From positions 1 through 50,732 of the forward strand of contig CAKVCJ010000001.1 in NCBI GenBank assembly GCA_934725655.1: a stretch of 50,732 nucleotides of DNA. Direction: 5' to 3'. This document shows, in pieces, positions 16,093 through 25,106 of the stretch. This DNA comes from an uncultured Brachyspira sp. Its GTDB lineage: Bacteria > Spirochaetota > Brachyspiria > Brachyspirales > Brachyspiraceae. Under the pieces are notes generated by a model. It did no database searches and was not told where the DNA came from. It saw only the letters and a program-made list of their open reading frames with translations. Position 1 is the first letter of the stretch. The number at the start of each line of letters is the position of its first letter. Both the position numbers and the translations under genes were made by a program.

Positions 16093-16446
16093 ATGGAAGT
16101 TAGTATTATAGATTTAGAAGAGTTTACAAGTAAAAAGGCTGTTTATGCTAAATTGGGTGATTATAAGATTAATGTTAATGATGTACCAGTACAAGTGGCT
16201 TTAAAAGTTAACGAATATCATAATAACATAAGAGCTGGAGAATCAGTAGACATAGGGCTTCTAATAGATGATATTGTAATACCTGTAATAAAGCGAACTA
16301 ATGAAGATCTTACAAAGGAAGATATTTTAAATAAGTTTAGTTATGATCAAATAATGAAAGTAATGAATATGATATTTGATTGCTTTTTCTCAGCAGGAAC
16401 TGAGCCTAAAAAAGAAGATAAAAAAGAAAATAAAAAAAAAGATTAA
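16093..16446 (+). CDS. Tail assembly chaperone, G-like
   Basis: A 117-residue protein between tail tube and tape measure, the standard place for tail assembly chaperones. It ends in a Lys/Glu/Asp-rich tail encoded by an A-rich run (KKEDKKENKKKD). A second frame in the -1 register starts inside that run and continues to 16688, as in the lambda G/GT pair. The chaperone coats the tape measure during tail assembly. Start ATG at 16093, 3 bp after the previous gene. Confidence 0.75.
   Translation: MEVSIIDLEEFTSKKAVYAKLGDYKINVNDVPVQVALKVNEYHNNIRAGESVDIGLLIDDIVIPVIKRTNEDLTKEDILNKFSYDQIMKVMNMIFDCFFSAGTEPKKEDKKENKKKD
16432..16441 (+). other. Slippery A-run for programmed -1 frameshift
   Basis: Nine adenines followed by G (16432-16441) are read as AAA AAA AAA GAT in the zero frame, two codons before the stop at 16444-16446. 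A -1 slip leads into the open frame AGA TTA AAT..., free of stops until 16688. A-runs ending in G are known efficient -1 slippery sites, as in E. coli dnaX. Confidence 0.7.
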
Positions 16447-16688
16447 ATATAGAGTTAATAAAACTGTTGGCGCATTTAGCTAACAGTTTTGGCTGGACAG
16501 AAGAGTATATGCTGAGCATGAGTCTTGAAAGGCTTATGCTTTACTATACTGCATCATTAAAATTGCCATACATAATACAATATGAAACATTTGATGATAA
16601 TATTACTGAAACACAAGAAGGCAATAAGAAAATAAAAAGAGAAAAGCAAGGACTTTGGGAAGTAGAAACCATTACAATTGATAATTAA
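16434..16688 (+). CDS. T-like extension of the tail chaperone, expressed by frameshift
   Basis: An open frame of about 85 codons in the -1 register, with no good start or ribosome site of its own. A TTG at 16467 is the only early candidate. It reads KKRLNIELIKLLAHLANSFG then WTEEYMLSMSLERLMLYYTA, a helical segment similar in style to other T extensions. The product would be a G-T fusion of about 200 residues made in small amounts. The tape measure gene follows after 28 bp. Confidence 0.7.
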   Translation, partial: KKRLNIELIKLLAHLANSFGWTEEYMLSMSLERLMLYYTASLKLPYIIQYETFDDNITETQEGNKKIKREKQGLWEVETITIDN

Positions 16689-16716
16689 TAGCGGAACTAT
16701 ATGGAGTTAAAGATTA

Positions 16717-19700
16717 ATGAGTAGTTTAAATGTTAGTATATATGCTGATGCATCACAAGCCATTGAAGCATTCGGCAAACTTAAAGACGGAACTACTGAT
16801 TTAGAAAAAGGTTTTAATAAAATAGGAAAGGCTTTTTCTAATTTTGGTTCTTTAGCTACCAAAAGTTTAACTGTCCCAATAGTTGCTAGTACCACAGCAA
16901 TGGGACTCGCTTCTAAAAAAGCAATAGAGTTTGATAATGGAATGCGTGAAGTTCTTACTTTGCTTCCAGAGTTAGGCAATGAAAGTTTTGAGAAATTAAA
17001 GAATCAAGCTTTATCTTTTTCAAAGGATATAGGTAAAGCACCAGAAGAAACAGTAAAAGCACTCTATCAAGCTTTATCTGCAGGCATACCGCGTGAAAAT
17101 GTATTTGAGTTCTTAAAAACAGCAGGAGAGGCTTCTATTGCTGGAGTTAGTGATTTAAAAACTTCAGTTGATGGATTAACAAGTGTTACTAATGCTTATG
17201 GCTCAGAAATATTAAATGCTCAAAAAGCCTCTGATATAATGTTTCAAACAGTAAAATTAGGTAAAACTGATTTTACACAATTATCAAATAATTTATATAA
17301 TGTTATTCCAATAGCTTCTGCTATAGGTGTTCAGTTTGAGGATATAGGAGCTGCTATTGCGGCAATGACTGCTCAGGGTGTTCCTACATCTGTGGCAACG
17401 ACACAAATTAGACAATCTTTAGTAGAACTTAATAAAGAAGGTTCAGTTGCTTACGAAACATTTAAACAGATATCAGGCGAAAGCTTCAAAGACTTTATAG
17501 CAGGAGGAGGCAATCTTCAAGAAGCTCTTCAAATGATGAGCGATTATGCTGAAAAAACAGGAAAAGAAGTTACAAGTATGTTTAGCAGCGTAGATGCTGG
17601 CAACGCTGTTTTAGCTTTATCTGGTAAAAATGCAAGTAAGTTCAAAGACTATTTGGATCAAGTAAGAAATAGCGTTGGAGCTGCTTCTGAAGCATTCAAA
17701 AAAATAGATGATGGTGCGGCAAGACAATTTGAAAGACTTAAAGCAGAACTCAGTGTTTTAGTTATAGAGCTAGGCAATAATGCTCTTCCATTAATTAACG
17801 AAAGCTTTATCCCATTATTTAGAGATACTTTAGTGCCAATAATTGATGATGCGATTAGAACTATATCATCATTAATAAAAGCATTTAATAATCTTCCAGC
17901 TCCTTTGCAAGCGGCAGCAGTTGGAATTATAGGAATTACAGCTGGCTTGGGACCCGCTTTGCAGGGTATAGGAAGTTTGAGAAAATCTTTTGTAGAAACT
18001 AAAAAAATAATTAATGATTTCAAAGGTGCTATTGGCTCATTAAAAACATCTGCAAGTTCTATTCAAGCATTAAGCACTGTTTGGAAAGGTTTTAATACAG
18101 TTGTACTTGCAAGCCCTGTTGGAGTTGTAACTGCTTTAACAGTAGGACTTGGAGCTTTAGCTTTAAAAGCATATAAATTAAATCAAGAATATAAACAATT
18201 AATAGAAAACTCCCAAAAACTCACTAGCAGTACAAAAGAATTAAACGATAATGCTTTTCAAAATCAGGGCTTATTTCAAGAGTATCAAAAATTAGCAAGT
18301 TCTAAAGAACTTGATGCAGCGGCAACAGAAAGATTAAATCAAGTTACTGAAAAGCTTACTAGACTTTATCCTAATTTAAAAACAGTAGTTTTAGACGGCA
18401 TAACATATATAGATTCTGCTACTATGAAGCTTGAAGATTATAGAACAGCAGAAGAAGCAACTCAGATACAAACTATAGAATCAAAAATTAAAGAATTAGA
18501 AAAGCAAAGAAAGATTTATCAAAAAGCCTTCGAAGGATGGAAACAGTCTTTATATTCTATAGGTGCTGATGATAATTATATACAAAGAGAACTAGATCTT
18601 GGTAATTCATCTGATTATAACGAATTAAAGAAAGTAGAAGATACATTAGCACAATTAGAAAAACAAAGAAATGACTTAAATCAGAACATGCAATTAAGGC
18701 AGTCCTTGACAAGGGACGGAATAGATTTAGAAACTAAAGAGCAGAAGGCTAATCAAAAATCTATAGATGCCATAAAAAAGAAATCTGATACTGTAAAAGA
18801 ACATACTAAAACTTATGAAGATTATTTAAAAGAATTAAAAAAAGCTGAAGAAGATGAAACTAGAAGAATAAAAAATCTTAATGCTTTAGGTGCTGAAATA
18901 AGCGATGCTGATGCTTTAGAAGCTAAAAAAAACAAAGTAAGTTCTATACTTACAGAAATGAGTACAGCATTAAACTTGAATGCTAATCAGATAAAATATT
19001 TAAGTCAGAATTATGGTTATGCTTTTGATAGTATAAAGACTGATAGATTTGATGAATTAGTAAAAGAGATAGAAAACAGCATAACAGCTTATGAAAGAAA
19101 TGTTGAAGCAGCAGAAGAGTTTGGAGAAAAAATAAGCGAAGCTGAAAGAGAAGGTGCTAAAAGTGAAATAGTTCGAAGCGGCATAGAAAGTATAACAAAC
19201 GAAATAAAGCTTACAAATGAACAAGTTGAAATATTAAAAGAAAAGTTTGGAGATTTATGGAAAGTTAATACTTTAGATTTTAGCTCTTATTTTGCTTCTA
19301 ACTGGAGCAGCATGTTTAATGATGCAGCAGATAATATGAGCGATCTATATACTGCTGTACAAGATTTAAAAATACAAGCTATAGAGTTTGAAATAGATAA
19401 AACTGAAGAGCGTAAAGAATCAGCATTAAAAGCTATAGAAGAAGAGAAAAAAGCAAGACTTGAAGCTATAGGAATAATGGAAAACTCTCAAAAGCAGAGT
19501 TTATTAAATGAGATTAAACAGCTTAAAAATAGACAAAATGCAGCCTTAGGACTTTATGAACAGGAAAGAATAAAAGCAGAGCTTGAGGAAAAACAAAAAG
19601 AGCTATCTAAAATACAAATAGAAGAAGAGGCAAAGGCAAAACAGTTAGAAATAGAAAAAAATTATAATAATGAGAAAATGAGGCTTGAATATAATTCAAG

Positions 19701-20190
19701 ATTAGAAAACTGGAAAATGTCTTTGGCACAAGGTACATCTTCAATGGCACAAGCCGCCATTAATGCCTTAGCATCTGCGATGGCTGTTCCTTTCCCTGCC
19801 AATTTAGTAGCTTATGCTACTCTTTTAGGTGTAATAGCAAGCGGCAGTGTTAATTTAGCAGCACTCAGTCAAGCTAAACCTCAAGAGCCTAAATATTTGG
19901 CAAGAGGCGGAGTTGTAGAGAGAAGACATGGAGGAATTAATGCTGTTATTGGTGAGGGTGCTAATGATGAAGCAGTTATTCCTCTTGAAGATAAAATACT
20001 ATCTAAAATAGGAAGCAGCATTTTTGAAGCTACTGCTAATAATGATCAAAGCTATAGTGTAAAAGATGCATCTGATGTTTCATATAATCAGCCTATTTAT
20101 TTAATGCTTGATGGTAAGATAGTTGCAGCTACAATGCTTAATTTAAGCAAAAGAGGAGTTAAAGTTGTTAGTGAGAGAGGTATATTATGA
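16717..20190 (+). CDS. Tail tape measure protein
   Basis: The longest gene of the window, 1157 residues. Residues 1-330 form the conserved tape-measure region (LATKSLTVPIVASTTAMGLA, TAMTAQGVPTSV-like TP901 pattern). Residues 395-480 contain hydrophobic membrane-like helices (LQAAAVGIIGITAGLGPAL, ASPVGVVTALTVGLGAL). Residues 490-990 are coiled coil. The C-terminus (GGVVERRHGGINAVIGEGAN, EAVIPL) is typical of such proteins. By the usual rule of about 1.5 angstrom per residue the tail would be about 170 nm long. The frame is intact, which argues that the tail module is still under selection or was recently inactivated. Confidence 0.92.
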   Translation: MSSLNVSIYADASQAIEAFGKLKDGTTDLEKGFNKIGKAFSNFGSLATKSLTVPIVASTTAMGLASKKAIEFDNGMREVLTLLPELGNESFEKLKNQALSFSKDIGKAPEETVKALYQALSAGIPRENVFEFLKTAGEASIAGVSDLKTSVDGLTSVTNAYGSEILNAQKASDIMFQTVKLGKTDFTQLSNNLYNVIPIASAIGVQFEDIGAAIAAMTAQGVPTSVATTQIRQSLVELNKEGSVAYETFKQISGESFKDFIAGGGNLQEALQMMSDYAEKTGKEVTSMFSSVDAGNAVLALSGKNASKFKDYLDQVRNSVGAASEAFKKIDDGAARQFERLKAELSVLVIELGNNALPLINESFIPLFRDTLVPIIDDAIRTISSLIKAFNNLPAPLQAAAVGIIGITAGLGPALQGIGSLRKSFVETKKIINDFKGAIGSLKTSASSIQALSTVWKGFNTVVLASPVGVVTALTVGLGALALKAYKLNQEYKQLIENSQKLTSSTKELNDNAFQNQGLFQEYQKLASSKELDAAATERLNQVTEKLTRLYPNLKTVVLDGITYIDSATMKLEDYRTAEEATQIQTIESKIKELEKQRKIYQKAFEGWKQSLYSIGADDNYIQRELDLGNSSDYNELKKVEDTLAQLEKQRNDLNQNMQLRQSLTRDGIDLETKEQKANQKSIDAIKKKSDTVKEHTKTYEDYLKELKKAEEDETRRIKNLNALGAEISDADALEAKKNKVSSILTEMSTALNLNANQIKYLSQNYGYAFDSIKTDRFDELVKEIENSITAYERNVEAAEEFGEKISEAEREGAKSEIVRSGIESITNEIKLTNEQVEILKEKFGDLWKVNTLDFSSYFASNWSSMFNDAADNMSDLYTAVQDLKIQAIEFEIDKTEERKESALKAIEEEKKARLEAIGIMENSQKQSLLNEIKQLKNRQNAALGLYEQERIKAELEEKQKELSKIQIEEEAKAKQLEIEKNYNNEKMRLEYNSRLENWKMSLAQGTSSMAQAAINALASAMAVPFPANLVAYATLLGVIASGSVNLAALSQAKPQEPKYLARGGVVERRHGGINAVIGEGANDEAVIPLEDKILSKIGSSIFEATANNDQSYSVKDASDVSYNQPIYLMLDGKIVAATMLNLSKRGVKVVSERGIL

Positions 20191-21080
20191 GATTATTATA
20201 TAATAATATTTTTAATAATTTTAAATATACTGCATCAAGCAGCGACGAGTTTTTTTCTATAGAAAATATATTTGATTATCATACACAAAATGTAGGAAGA
20301 TTTGACAATAAATTATACGGAAGTTTAGAGATAACAGGAAATGGAATAATAAACTCATTTGCTATATTTAATACTAATGCTTATGCAGTAAAGATAGAAA
20401 TATATAATAATATAGATGATGATAGAATATATTTAATTGATATATTTGATAATAAAGCTATGCATAATATACAGCATACAGAGTTTACAAGATGTAAAAT
20501 AAGCTTTTACGGCAATGAAAGAAATGAAAATAATTTAGAGATAGGCTATTTTATTATGGGTGAAGCTGTAGATTTTCCTCCGCATGATAAAACAAAAACG
20601 CAAACTATTAATTATACCCATAGTCAATATTTCTCTATTAGCAATCATTATTTCCATAGATTATTGCCCAGTAAAAAATATGAAGCTTGGAAGGTATCTT
20701 TTCCATATTTAACTAATGAAGACAGAGATAAAATATTAAAGTTTTTTGATGACAGCAGCTTTTATCCTTTTGTAATGCAAGTCTGGAAAGATGAAGTTTT
20801 AAGTGTAAATGCTGCATTAGAAAAATATTATGCAAAGTACGGCATAAGTAAATATAATAAATCAAAATATAAGTTTACTAAAGAAGATATTAGATATGCG
20901 AGGTATAATATCAGCAAATATAATATTTCAAAATATAAAGCGAAAGCGGATTTTAAATATCCAAAATACTATATGAAAAGCGGACTTTATGTATGCACTA
21001 ATACTGAAATAGATTTTAAGAAAGGTAAAAATGATTTATATCAGTATTCTACAGAATTAACTTTTAGGGAGATTAAATGA
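20187..21080 (+). CDS. Distal tail-type protein
   Basis: A 297-residue protein overlapping the tape measure stop by 4 bp, in the position of distal tail (Dit) proteins. The N-terminal part is beta-rich (LEITGNGIINSFAIFNTNAY). Residues 215-270 hold an odd stretch of short Lys/Tyr repeats (KYGISKYNKSKY, RYNISKYNISKYK), which look like slipped-strand expansion. The last 50 bases are duplicated just downstream. No exact family is recognised; the role is inferred from gene order. Confidence 0.6.
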   Translation: MRLLYNNIFNNFKYTASSSDEFFSIENIFDYHTQNVGRFDNKLYGSLEITGNGIINSFAIFNTNAYAVKIEIYNNIDDDRIYLIDIFDNKAMHNIQHTEFTRCKISFYGNERNENNLEIGYFIMGEAVDFPPHDKTKTQTINYTHSQYFSISNHYFHRLLPSKKYEAWKVSFPYLTNEDRDKILKFFDDSSFYPFVMQVWKDEVLSVNAALEKYYAKYGISKYNKSKYKFTKEDIRYARYNISKYNISKYKAKADFKYPKYYMKSGLYVCTNTEIDFKKGKNDLYQYSTELTFREIK

Positions 21081-21124
21081 TATTAAAAAATATTGAGTAT
21101 GAGCAACGAGCCTATAACAACTTT
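21031..21124 (+). repeat. 94-bp direct repeat at the end of the distal tail gene, copy 1
   Basis: This repeat runs from atgatttatatcagtattct to cctataacaactt. It covers the last 17 codons of the distal tail gene and the following 44 bp. Copy 2 lies 143 bp downstream. Confidence 0.85.
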
Positions 21125-21223
21125 AGTTGTTATAAATATTTGGCGAGTTGCGAATATAACAATAATAAAAAGAATGATTTATATCAGTATTCTACAGAAT
21201 TAACTTTTAGGGAGATTAAATGA
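21077..21223 (+). CDS. Short frame created by the duplication (48 residues)
   Basis: An ATG in the ATGA overlap with the distal tail stop opens a frame that ends with the same residues as the distal tail protein (LYQYSTELTFREIK). The frame exists because the 143-bp duplication kept register. It is preceded by a good ribosome site (aggga), so it may be translated, but I see no function. A further ATGA at 21220 opens an 18-codon frame in copy 2. Confidence 0.3.
   Translation: MILKNIEYEQRAYNNFSCYKYLASCEYNNNKKNDLYQYSTELTFREIK
21105..21165 (+). repeat. Hairpin element between the duplicated tail-gene ends
   Basis: Inner arms ataacaac / gttgttat lie inside outer arms gcaac / gttgc with gcc/ggc. 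This layout (outer arm with gag, inner 8-bp stem, TTTA loop) is shared with the element at 21294-21346, so both may be members of one small dispersed hairpin family. Confidence 0.45.
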
Positions 21224-21267
21224 TATTAAAAAATATTGAGTATGAGCAACGAGCCTATAACAACTTA
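21174..21267 (+). repeat. 94-bp direct repeat, copy 2
   Basis: Copy of 21031-21124, offset by 143 bp. It contains the repeated coding end of the distal tail gene and breaks off inside the hairpin element. Confidence 0.85.
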
Positions 21268-21293
21268 GGGAGATAAAATAAAAAGGAGGAGAG

Positions 21294-21346
21294 TGAAAGC
21301 CGAGCAGATGACAGCTTTAGCTGTCATCTTATTACAAGCGAGGCTT
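21294..21346 (+). repeat. Hairpin element between ribosome site and tail gene
   Basis: Outer arms aagcc / ggctt and inner perfect arms atgacagc / gctgtcat around ttta. It separates a strong ribosome site (aaaaggaggag, about 21281) from the start at 21363, which suggests it inserted into a translation initiation region. Confidence 0.45.
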
Positions 21347-21362
21347 GAACGATAGCAATAAT

Positions 21363-21815
21363 ATGTTTGAATTAATAGAAGAGCCTATCAGCATACCGCT
21401 TAATTTAGAGGAAGCGTATAAAAGACAAAATGAGATATTAAAAAGAATAAGGTTTTTGCATACTGCTTTTGAAGGAATAAAGATAGATTTTTCTAATAAT
21501 AGCAAAATGCCATTTATTAAGAAAGGCTCTATATGTATGTTTTGTTATTCCCTATATGAAGCTAAAGAAGATATTATATTAAATGATAACACTAATAGTG
21601 AAAGTAATAAATATATACTGCTTAAATTAATAAATAATGGTAAGAACTTAGATGCTCAAGCAGTCAGCAGTTTAGACTGCTATTATAATCAAGAGCTAGG
21701 AGGTTTTTATATTATAAGTAATGACAGTATAAGTAAATATGTGCCGTTAGTTATAACAAATAATGGGCACTATAATATAGATTATTTTGATATTTATAAT
21801 AATGAGGTTTATTAA
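21363..21815 (+). CDS. Tail-associated protein, paralogue of the N-terminus of the next gene
   Basis: The likely start is the ATG at 21363; a TTG at 21345 is also in frame. The product is about 150 residues. The N-terminal block RQNEILKRIRFLHTAFEGIK is repeated in the next protein as RQQNIIMQKMRMLNTAFDGIK, so both share a domain that may attach to the tail tip. It lacks the glycine-rich C-terminus of its neighbour. It is possibly a small tail-tip or chaperone subunit. Confidence 0.5.
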   Translation: MFELIEEPISIPLNLEEAYKRQNEILKRIRFLHTAFEGIKIDFSNNSKMPFIKKGSICMFCYSLYEAKEDIILNDNTNSESNKYILLKLINNGKNLDAQAVSSLDCYYNQELGGFYIISNDSISKYVPLVITNNGHYNIDYFDIYNNEVY

Positions 21816-21820
21816 CAACT

Positions 21821-22915
21821 ATGAATAATGTTTTTACGCTTATAAAAGAAGCTGAAGAAAACCCAAGCAATTTACTATACAGCTACAGACAGCAGAATAT
21901 TATTATGCAGAAAATGCGTATGCTTAATACTGCTTTTGATGGTATAAAAATAAATCATTGGAATGATAGTGATAGGGAGCTGCCTGATATTTTGGCAGGA
22001 AGTATCTGTGAGTTTGAAGGCAGGCTTTTTGAAACTAATCAGACAATAAAACTATTAGACAACTCAAGAGCAGAAGGCTTAAGATATATAAAATTAGTAA
22101 TTGTTAGAGATGATAATAATAGCAATAATGATTATTTAGAAGTTAAAGTTGTATCTGATAATTTTCCATCTTATGATTACAATAACAGAGGTTTTTATAA
22201 ATTAGATTCACAAGGCAGATGTTTGGAGAAATATTTAAGGCTTAGTATGAAATATAGTCAGGCTTTGGGCGGATATGTTGAAAAGAAATATTGGAATATT
22301 AATGATTTTCAGAGGAAAGGAACAGTATTAAAAAGAAAAACAGTAAACTTCGGTGCAGGAACACATGAGTTTGCTTTTCCAAGCGATGTTAATAGCATTA
22401 CAGTTCATATAACTTCAGGCGGCGGCGGTGCTGGTATGGGTATACTTGAAACAGGAAGTAATGGCTATCATCATGCTGCAAACGGAACTAATTCTCAAAT
22501 ATTGGTAAATGGAATAGCTATAACTACATGCGGCGGAGGCGGAGGCGGAAAGCTGACAGGATTAGCAGCAGTATCTGCATCAGGCGGAAGAGCAAGCGGA
22601 GAAGGCAAGCTATATCATGGTTCAGATGGCAGCAAAGGAAAGCAAGGGAAAGGAGGTATTCTAAGCAGTCCATGTTTAGCAGGAGGAGGAAATGGCGGTA
22701 ATGGTATAGAGCATAATATTGGTAATAAAGATTCAATAGGAGGCGGTTCTGGTTCAGCTGCTACAGTAGATATAAATAGAGGCAGGCTGCAAGGTACTTC
22801 AAAAATTAAGATTGTTGTAGGTACTGGAGGAGCAAGCGGATATATGGATAATAATGAAACGAGAATGCAAAACGGAGAAAATGGTTCAGCAGTTATAGAG
22901 TATATGCAAAAATAG
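21821..22915 (+). CDS. Tail-tip adhesin with glycine-rich C-terminal domain
   Basis: A 364-residue protein. Residues 1-165 are the shared attachment domain (see the gene at 21363). Residues 180-364 are extremely glycine-rich, with motifs such as TSGGGGAGMG, TTCGGGGGGK, AGGGNGGNG, IGGGSGSAA and VVGTGGASG. This pattern is seen in phage glycine-rich adhesins (T4-like gp38 type and related tail fibres), where glycine stretches form a sandwich and loops bind the host surface. It would give the particle a second receptor-binding protein besides the DGR-varied fibre. Confidence 0.6.
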   Translation: MNNVFTLIKEAEENPSNLLYSYRQQNIIMQKMRMLNTAFDGIKINHWNDSDRELPDILAGSICEFEGRLFETNQTIKLLDNSRAEGLRYIKLVIVRDDNNSNNDYLEVKVVSDNFPSYDYNNRGFYKLDSQGRCLEKYLRLSMKYSQALGGYVEKKYWNINDFQRKGTVLKRKTVNFGAGTHEFAFPSDVNSITVHITSGGGGAGMGILETGSNGYHHAANGTNSQILVNGIAITTCGGGGGGKLTGLAAVSASGGRASGEGKLYHGSDGSKGKQGKGGILSSPCLAGGGNGGNGIEHNIGNKDSIGGGSGSAATVDINRGRLQGTSKIKIVVGTGGASGYMDNNETRMQNGENGSAVIEYMQK

Positions 22916-22943
22916 GTTATATAGTAGGAGCATAGCAATAATA

Positions 22944-24881
22944 ATGAAAAGTTTTGCCAATATTATAGAGCTTGATATTTCTAGCCCTGATACTAAATTA
23001 ATATTTGCACCTTTTGGGGGCGTTTGGATTGCAAGCATTAATGAAATATATTCTAAATATTCATTTTCTTATTTTAATGAATTATTTAATATAAAAGAAA
23101 ATGAATTATATAATTTGTTTAATATAGGCTCTATAAGCGTTGATAATGACAGAGGCTACGTAGAAGTATTTTCTTTGGAAGCTCTATATAAACAAAATAA
23201 ATCTTATTTTCAATTTAGTTTAAAAAAAATTAATTATATAGCTATACATTTTAATAATTTTGAAACTATTTACAGCAAAAAGAATATTATTATAAATATA
23301 AAAAAATTATTTTGTACACGTGAATGGCTTGACAGCAGCAATAATTTAATATATACAAAAAATAATATGTATATAGAGCCGAGAGTAGAAGAAATAGACA
23401 GTGCTGATATAGAGGGAGATTCTTTAACATTTGATACCATTCAAACAAATGAAATGTCTGTTACTTTAAGAAATGATGACGGACTTTTTGATGACTTTAT
23501 TAATATATACGGCAATAGATTATTAGTTAGAAGAGTATTTGACTATGAAGATTTTGATAAGTCTGTTATAATATTTTCAGGTTTTGTTGAAAAGCCTGAA
23601 TATTCTTTTTTAGAGACTGTAACTATAACTGCAAGCGATATTCGTGCAAGTTTTAGTACAGAAATACCTTCACATGTATTTTCTGAAAGTGAATACCCTA
23701 ATTTAAAATTATTTCCAGAGAATGTTCAAAGCGGCGAGGATACTATAGACACATGCAGAACTTTAGCAGCAGGAAGAGGTATAATTGTAAAATTAAAACC
23801 TATAAAATATTACACACCATCTGTTTTAGAAGATGACAAAATACCTGAAGTAGTTTTTGAAATATGCGATACTTCAAAGCATGCTATAGAAAATATTGTT
23901 AATAGAAATGATCCGCTTGATAATAATAAATTAAAGCCTCATATATTTTTCATTGAAAAGGCACAAAGCGACAGTCAATTAGTAATAGGCGGAAAAACTA
24001 TAACAGGTGATTTAGAACAATTTATAAATGAGTTTAGAGATTATAAAGACGGCAAAGGAACTCAAAGGGTATGGACATTAGATAAAGAAAAAGGACAGTT
24101 AATTTTTAAAGGTGAAAAACAAGTAAAAAGTATATGTGCAGGCATATCTGATTCAAGTACCAATATGAGTGATGAACTTATAGAAATATATGCTGAAATA
24201 GATATTCCGCCTTATAAATCTTTAACTTTAATGAGGGAGGTTTTAGAAGATTATGAGAATACAGCATACATAAAAGAAAACTATAATATTGAAAATTGGG
24301 AAGAGGAGGAAGAACGTTCAAGAGAAATAGCATTATTGCTTAATAATGATAATAAAAAAACTACACTTGATATTTTAGGAGAGCTATGCTTTTTGGAGCA
24401 AGGAAGATTGGAGATAGAAAATAATAAGATTAATTTTATTAGCACGAGATTTCGTGCGAATAAAGCAAAATACAAAATAAAACAATGGAAGATGGGGAGA
24501 GTAGATAAAACAGTAGAAAGCGATGAATATTTATCAAGCTGCAGTATTAAATATGATTTAAGTAAATTAACATATAAAAATATTTCTTTTGAGGAGGAAG
24601 CCAAAAAGAGACATAGAATTAATTCACATGAAGAGTTTGAAACTTGGCTTAAAAATAAAGAGGATGCTATAAACTTATCTAATGAAATAATGAAATCAAG
24701 ATATGTATTAAAAGAATATTATACTTTTGAGTATTATGAGACATTAGATTTTTTAAAGTTGTTTGATGTTGTAGAGCTTGAATATAAAAGAGAAAATGGA
24801 AGCTATTATATAAAGCCTTGTCTTTGTGAAATTATTAAATTAAATATATTTGATAATGTAATAAAACTAAGGCAATTATAA
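22944..24881 (+). CDS. Large tail-tip/baseplate hub-like protein
   Basis: A 645-residue protein in the position of the tail hub (Tal) gene. Segments such as DTIQTNEMSVTLRNDDGLFD, GNRLLVRRVF and IIFSGFVEKPEYSFLETVTI resemble the beta-strand-rich hub domains of siphophage tail tips. There is no peptidase motif. The ATG lies 29 bp after the adhesin, with taggagc upstream. The frame is intact. The role is assigned by gene order and content. Confidence 0.6.
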   Translation: MKSFANIIELDISSPDTKLIFAPFGGVWIASINEIYSKYSFSYFNELFNIKENELYNLFNIGSISVDNDRGYVEVFSLEALYKQNKSYFQFSLKKINYIAIHFNNFETIYSKKNIIINIKKLFCTREWLDSSNNLIYTKNNMYIEPRVEEIDSADIEGDSLTFDTIQTNEMSVTLRNDDGLFDDFINIYGNRLLVRRVFDYEDFDKSVIIFSGFVEKPEYSFLETVTITASDIRASFSTEIPSHVFSESEYPNLKLFPENVQSGEDTIDTCRTLAAGRGIIVKLKPIKYYTPSVLEDDKIPEVVFEICDTSKHAIENIVNRNDPLDNNKLKPHIFFIEKAQSDSQLVIGGKTITGDLEQFINEFRDYKDGKGTQRVWTLDKEKGQLIFKGEKQVKSICAGISDSSTNMSDELIEIYAEIDIPPYKSLTLMREVLEDYENTAYIKENYNIENWEEEEERSREIALLLNNDNKKTTLDILGELCFLEQGRLEIENNKINFISTRFRANKAKYKIKQWKMGRVDKTVESDEYLSSCSIKYDLSKLTYKNISFEEEAKKRHRINSHEEFETWLKNKEDAINLSNEIMKSRYVLKEYYTFEYYETLDFLKLFDVVELEYKRENGSYYIKPCLCEIIKLNIFDNVIKLRQL

Positions 24882-24893
24882 AAAAGGGGACTT

Positions 24894-25106
24894 ATGCTTA
24901 CATATTTAAAAGTTATAAATATTGATAGTATGAATATAGATGATATTTCATATAATGAAAGTTATATTGAATATATAGACTTGAAGATTGATATAAATAT
25001 AGCTAAAAAGAAACTCGGTATAAGAAAAATATCTAATACTGATGATGCAAGACTAATAGCTAATTATATCAATAATATGGAGATTAATAATGAAAAAAGA
25101 AATTAA
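24894..25106 (+). CDS. Small hypothetical protein
   Basis: A 70-residue protein with ribosome site aagggga before the ATG. It is charged and Ile/Asn-rich, with no motif I recognise. It overlaps the next gene by 17 bp, suggesting co-translation. Confidence 0.5.
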   Translation: MLTYLKVINIDSMNIDDISYNESYIEYIDLKIDINIAKKKLGIRKISNTDDARLIANYINNMEINNEKRN

